Assembly: GCA_947488485.1 (NCBI GenBank)
Contig: CANKZO010000078.1
Span: forward strand, 1-9,292
Length of the DNA stretch: 9,292 nucleotides
Direction of reading: 5' to 3'
Source: Opitutia bacterium
GTDB taxonomy: Bacteria > Verrucomicrobiota > Verrucomicrobiae > Opitutales > UBA953
Part shown: positions 7,560 to 9,292 of the stretch, piece by piece
How the letters are laid out: the number at the start of each line of letters is the position of its first letter
Position numbering within the stretch: position 1 is the first letter of the stretch
Notes under the pieces: generated by a model
What the model saw: only the letters and a program-made list of their open reading frames with translations
What the model was told of the DNA's origin: nothing
Database searches by the model: none
Program-made: the position numbers and the translations under genes

Positions 7560-8501
7560 ATGACGCCCCTTCACCGTATCGAGGAACGCCTGCACGCCCT
7601 GACCTTCCGCCAGGCCGCCGTACTGGTCGCCACCGCCAATCTCCTCCTGATCGCCCTGGCCTTCCTCCTGCCCCCCGACGGCACGGAGCGCGGCCCGGCC
7701 ATCCTGTCCATCCTCGGCAACTTCCACATCCTCGCCCTGCACATCCCGGCCGCCGTGCTGCTCATCGTACCGCTGTTCGAATTCTTCGAACGCCACGAAC
7801 AGGCCACCGCGACCGTGCGTCGCCTGTCCGTCTTCTCGGCCGCCGGCACCTGGGGCGCCGTCCTCTGCGGCATCCTGCACGCACACTTCAACGGCTTCGC
7901 CGGCGAAGCCATCGAACTCCACCTCTGGGGTGGCATCGGCGCCTCCGCCTTCGCCGGACTGGCCAGCCTGCTGCTCACCCAATCGTTCAAGGTGCGCCTG
8001 GCCAGCCAAGTCGTGGCCATCGGCGTGATGAGCTTCGCCGCGCACGTCGGCGGCGAGATTAAACATGGAGAAGGATTCCCCTTCAAACCGAACAAGGTCG
8101 CCTCGCCGCGTCCGGACAAGGTCGTGACCGAAGTCGTACCCGGCGCCAAGCGCGACGACTTCGCGCAGGTCATCGCCCCGATCCTCGAAGCCCACTGCGT
8201 CGAGTGTCACGGTGCCAAGAAGGTCAAAGGCAAGCTCCGCATGGATTCGCTCGAAGCCCTCAAGAAGGGCGGCTCGGAAGGCGCGGCCTTCGTCGCCGGC
8301 GACCTGAAGAAGAGCCTCATGCACGTGCGCGTGACGCTCGACCCGTCGGACGAAGAATTCATGCCGACGGAAGGCAACCCGCTCACGAAGGATCAGGTGC
8401 AGGCCTTCGCCCTCTTCATCGAAGGCAAGCCCATCCCTGACGACGTGGCCAAGGCCGCGATCGCCGCGACCAAGGCGCCCAAGCAGGCCCCGAAGAAATA
8501 A
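7560..8501 (+). CDS. DUF2231-like membrane domain fused to cytochrome c domain
   Basis: 313-residue inner-membrane protein. About five hydrophobic segments are visible (residues about 18-37, 54-75, 90-109, 121-140, 147-163), resembling DUF2231 (LGNFHILALHIPAAVLLIVP). His residues lie in or near them: His56, His61, His107, His109, His121 and His162, with His169 just after; these are candidate b-heme or metal ligands, which is inference. From about residue 195 a PSCyt1-like domain follows: IAPILEAHCVECHGAKK with heme site C213-V-E-C216-H217, candidate ligand Met268 in EEFMPTEGNPLT, and a closing ALFIEGKPIPDD helix. The last residues form a K/A/P-rich tail. ATG 7560 gives the first hydrophobic segment a normal lead; the frame extends upstream but over the terminator. 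It probably links membrane electron carriers to periplasmic acceptors. The next gene starts 4 nt after its stop and is a paralogue of this cytochrome domain. Confidence 0.85.
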   Translation: MTPLHRIEERLHALTFRQAAVLVATANLLLIALAFLLPPDGTERGPAILSILGNFHILALHIPAAVLLIVPLFEFFERHEQATATVRRLSVFSAAGTWGAVLCGILHAHFNGFAGEAIELHLWGGIGASAFAGLASLLLTQSFKVRLASQVVAIGVMSFAAHVGGEIKHGEGFPFKPNKVASPRPDKVVTEVVPGAKRDDFAQVIAPILEAHCVECHGAKKVKGKLRMDSLEALKKGGSEGAAFVAGDLKKSLMHVRVTLDPSDEEFMPTEGNPLTKDQVQAFALFIEGKPIPDDVAKAAIAATKAPKQAPKK

Positions 8502-8505
8502 TCCG

Positions 8506-8976
8506 ATGCGCTCTTTGCTGCCCTTGCTCATCGCCGCCTGCGCGTTCGCCGCGCCGACGGCCCCGAAGAAGAAACCCGAACCGATCAAGCCGCTCACGCC
8601 GGCGCAGAAGTCGGATTACACCAAGGTCGTCCAGCCGATGTTCGACGCGCAGTGCGTCTCCTGCCACGGACCCAAGAAGGAGAAAGGTAAGCTGCGCCTC
8701 GACACCCTCGAAGCCACCCTCAAGGGCGGTAAGAACCTGGCCTTCGTCATCGGCCGGCCCAACGACAGCATGCTCTTGGCGCGTGTCTACCTGGAGCGCA
8801 CCGCCGGCGATGTCATGCCGCCCAAGGAAGAACACCCGCTGACCGAGAAGCAGAAGGAAGCCCTCTACGCCTTCGTCGAAGGCCAGCCTATCCCCGACGA
8901 ACTGGCCAAGGCCGCCATCGCCGACACGAAGAAGGCATTGGCCGCCCCCAAGCCGGCCCCGAAGCCTAAGAAGTAG
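8506..8976 (+). CDS. Exported monoheme cytochrome c, paralogue of the 7560 C-terminal domain
   Basis: 156-residue exported cytochrome. Residues 1-16 look like a short signal peptide (MRSLLPLLIAACAFAA); IAAC resembles a lipobox, but the hydrophobic stretch before it is very short, so lipid attachment is doubtful. A KKKPEPIKP linker leads into a PSCyt1-like domain: VVQPMFDAQCVSCHGPKK with heme site C50-V-S-C53-H54, a KGKLRLDTLEATLKGGK block, Met104 in DVMPPKEEHPLT as likely ligand, and YAFVEGQPIPDELAKAAIAD near the end. The final residues are K/A/P-rich. It parallels the C-terminal part of the upstream protein closely, including PIPD..AKAAIA..TK, which points to tandem duplication. It sits 4 nt downstream, so the two are almost certainly one operon and may exchange electrons. 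There is no clear Shine-Dalgarno; translation probably depends on coupling. Confidence 0.88.
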   Translation: MRSLLPLLIAACAFAAPTAPKKKPEPIKPLTPAQKSDYTKVVQPMFDAQCVSCHGPKKEKGKLRLDTLEATLKGGKNLAFVIGRPNDSMLLARVYLERTAGDVMPPKEEHPLTEKQKEALYAFVEGQPIPDELAKAAIADTKKALAAPKPAPKPKK

Positions 8977-9026
8977 GTTTTTCTTTTGCCCGCCGACCCC
9001 CTCGCCCCCTTTATCCCAGATACCCC

Positions 9027-9292
9027 ATGAAACTCCGTACCCTCCTCGCGCTGACCGCCCTCGTCGGTCTGACCTCCACGCTCGCCGCCGAGCAGAAGCC
9101 CCTGCGCGTCCTCATCGTCGCCGGCGGTTGCTGCCACGACTACGCCACCCAGAAAGAAGTCCTGAAGAAGGGCATCGAAGCCCGCGTGAACGCCGTGGTC
9201 GAAGTCGCCTACGACCCGACCAAATCGACCAAGCCGCTCTTCGAACTCTTCAAGAGCCCGGACTGGGGTAAGAACTTCGACGTGGTCGTCCA
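9027..9292 (+). CDS. ThuA-like secreted protein (3' truncated)
   Basis: First 88 codons of an exported protein whose end is outside the window. Residues 1-21 are a signal peptide (KLRTLLALTALVGLTSTLAA). The mature N-terminus, LRVLIVAGGCCHDYATQKEV, followed by L-K-rich helix and VVEVAYDP, matches the start of the ThuA-like fold, a class I glutamine-amidotransferase-like domain named from trehalose utilisation and often found beside sugar-oxidising enzymes in Verrucomicrobiota, Planctomycetota and Bacteroidota. The molecular activity of secreted ThuA-like proteins is largely unproven. Other domains may follow past 9292, since the family is often fused to dehydrogenase or cytochrome domains. The 50-nt gap after the 8506 gene has no terminator, so read-through from that operon is possible. 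No Shine-Dalgarno is seen; ACCCC directly precedes the ATG. Confidence 0.85.
   Translation, partial: MKLRTLLALTALVGLTSTLAAEQKPLRVLIVAGGCCHDYATQKEVLKKGIEARVNAVVEVAYDPTKSTKPLFELFKSPDWGKNFDVVV

Noticed and set aside
8977..9026. Terminator or promoter between the 8506 and 9027 genes
   Set aside because: There is a T-rich stretch but no stem before it. A TTGCCC / TTTATC pair with 18-nt spacing is too weak to call.

Overview
The window is high-GC, densely coding DNA with every supported gene on the + strand. It probably comes from a Verrucomicrobiota (Opitutia-like) bacterium, with Planctomycetota as the alternative. The reasons are stand-alone Planctomycete-type (PSCyt1-like) cytochrome c domains, a secreted glucose/sorbosone-dehydrogenase chimaera, a ThuA-like protein, strong C-ending codon preference and mostly Shine-Dalgarno-less starts. 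The taxon is inferred from gene content only.

Positions 1-2608 hold the end of an iron-sulfur cluster assembly operon: sufB (5' end outside the window), sufD (ATGA overlap with sufB) and sufT (2-nt gap). SufB and SufD are the scaffold; SufT is a DUF59/MIP18-type maturation factor. sufC is not between sufB and sufD, so it is presumably upstream. The spacer at 2609-2808 holds a terminator hairpin flanked by two degenerate 6-bp-period G-rich arrays in opposite orientation, with a possible minus-strand G-quadruplex.

Positions 2809-5496 encode an 895-residue exported protein: signal peptide, PQQ-type sugar dehydrogenase propeller, PKD domain, c-type cytochrome domain and CBM6-like module. It looks like a periplasmic or surface sugar oxidase with its own electron outlet. 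The spacer at 5497-5656 carries three copies of a 15-bp G-rich motif in mixed orientation that can form alternative hairpins. hflX (5657-6973, GTG start) encodes the ribosome-associated GTPase and looks unrelated to its neighbours.

Positions 7035-8976 hold three consecutive genes for proteins with one CXXCH heme site each. The first is a small secreted cytochrome ended by a strong terminator. The second fuses a DUF2231-like membrane domain to a cytochrome domain. The third is a small exported cytochrome 4 nt downstream and clearly paralogous to the C-terminal domain of the second. A ThuA-like secreted protein starts at 9027 and runs off the end. Together with the 2809 gene these suggest, by inference, an envelope electron-transfer and carbohydrate-oxidation locus. 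No tRNA, rRNA, CRISPR array, transposase or phage gene was seen. Nothing proves a new system; the most unusual items are the two intergenic inverted-repeat elements, the isolated trio of cytochromes and an atypical HflX loop.
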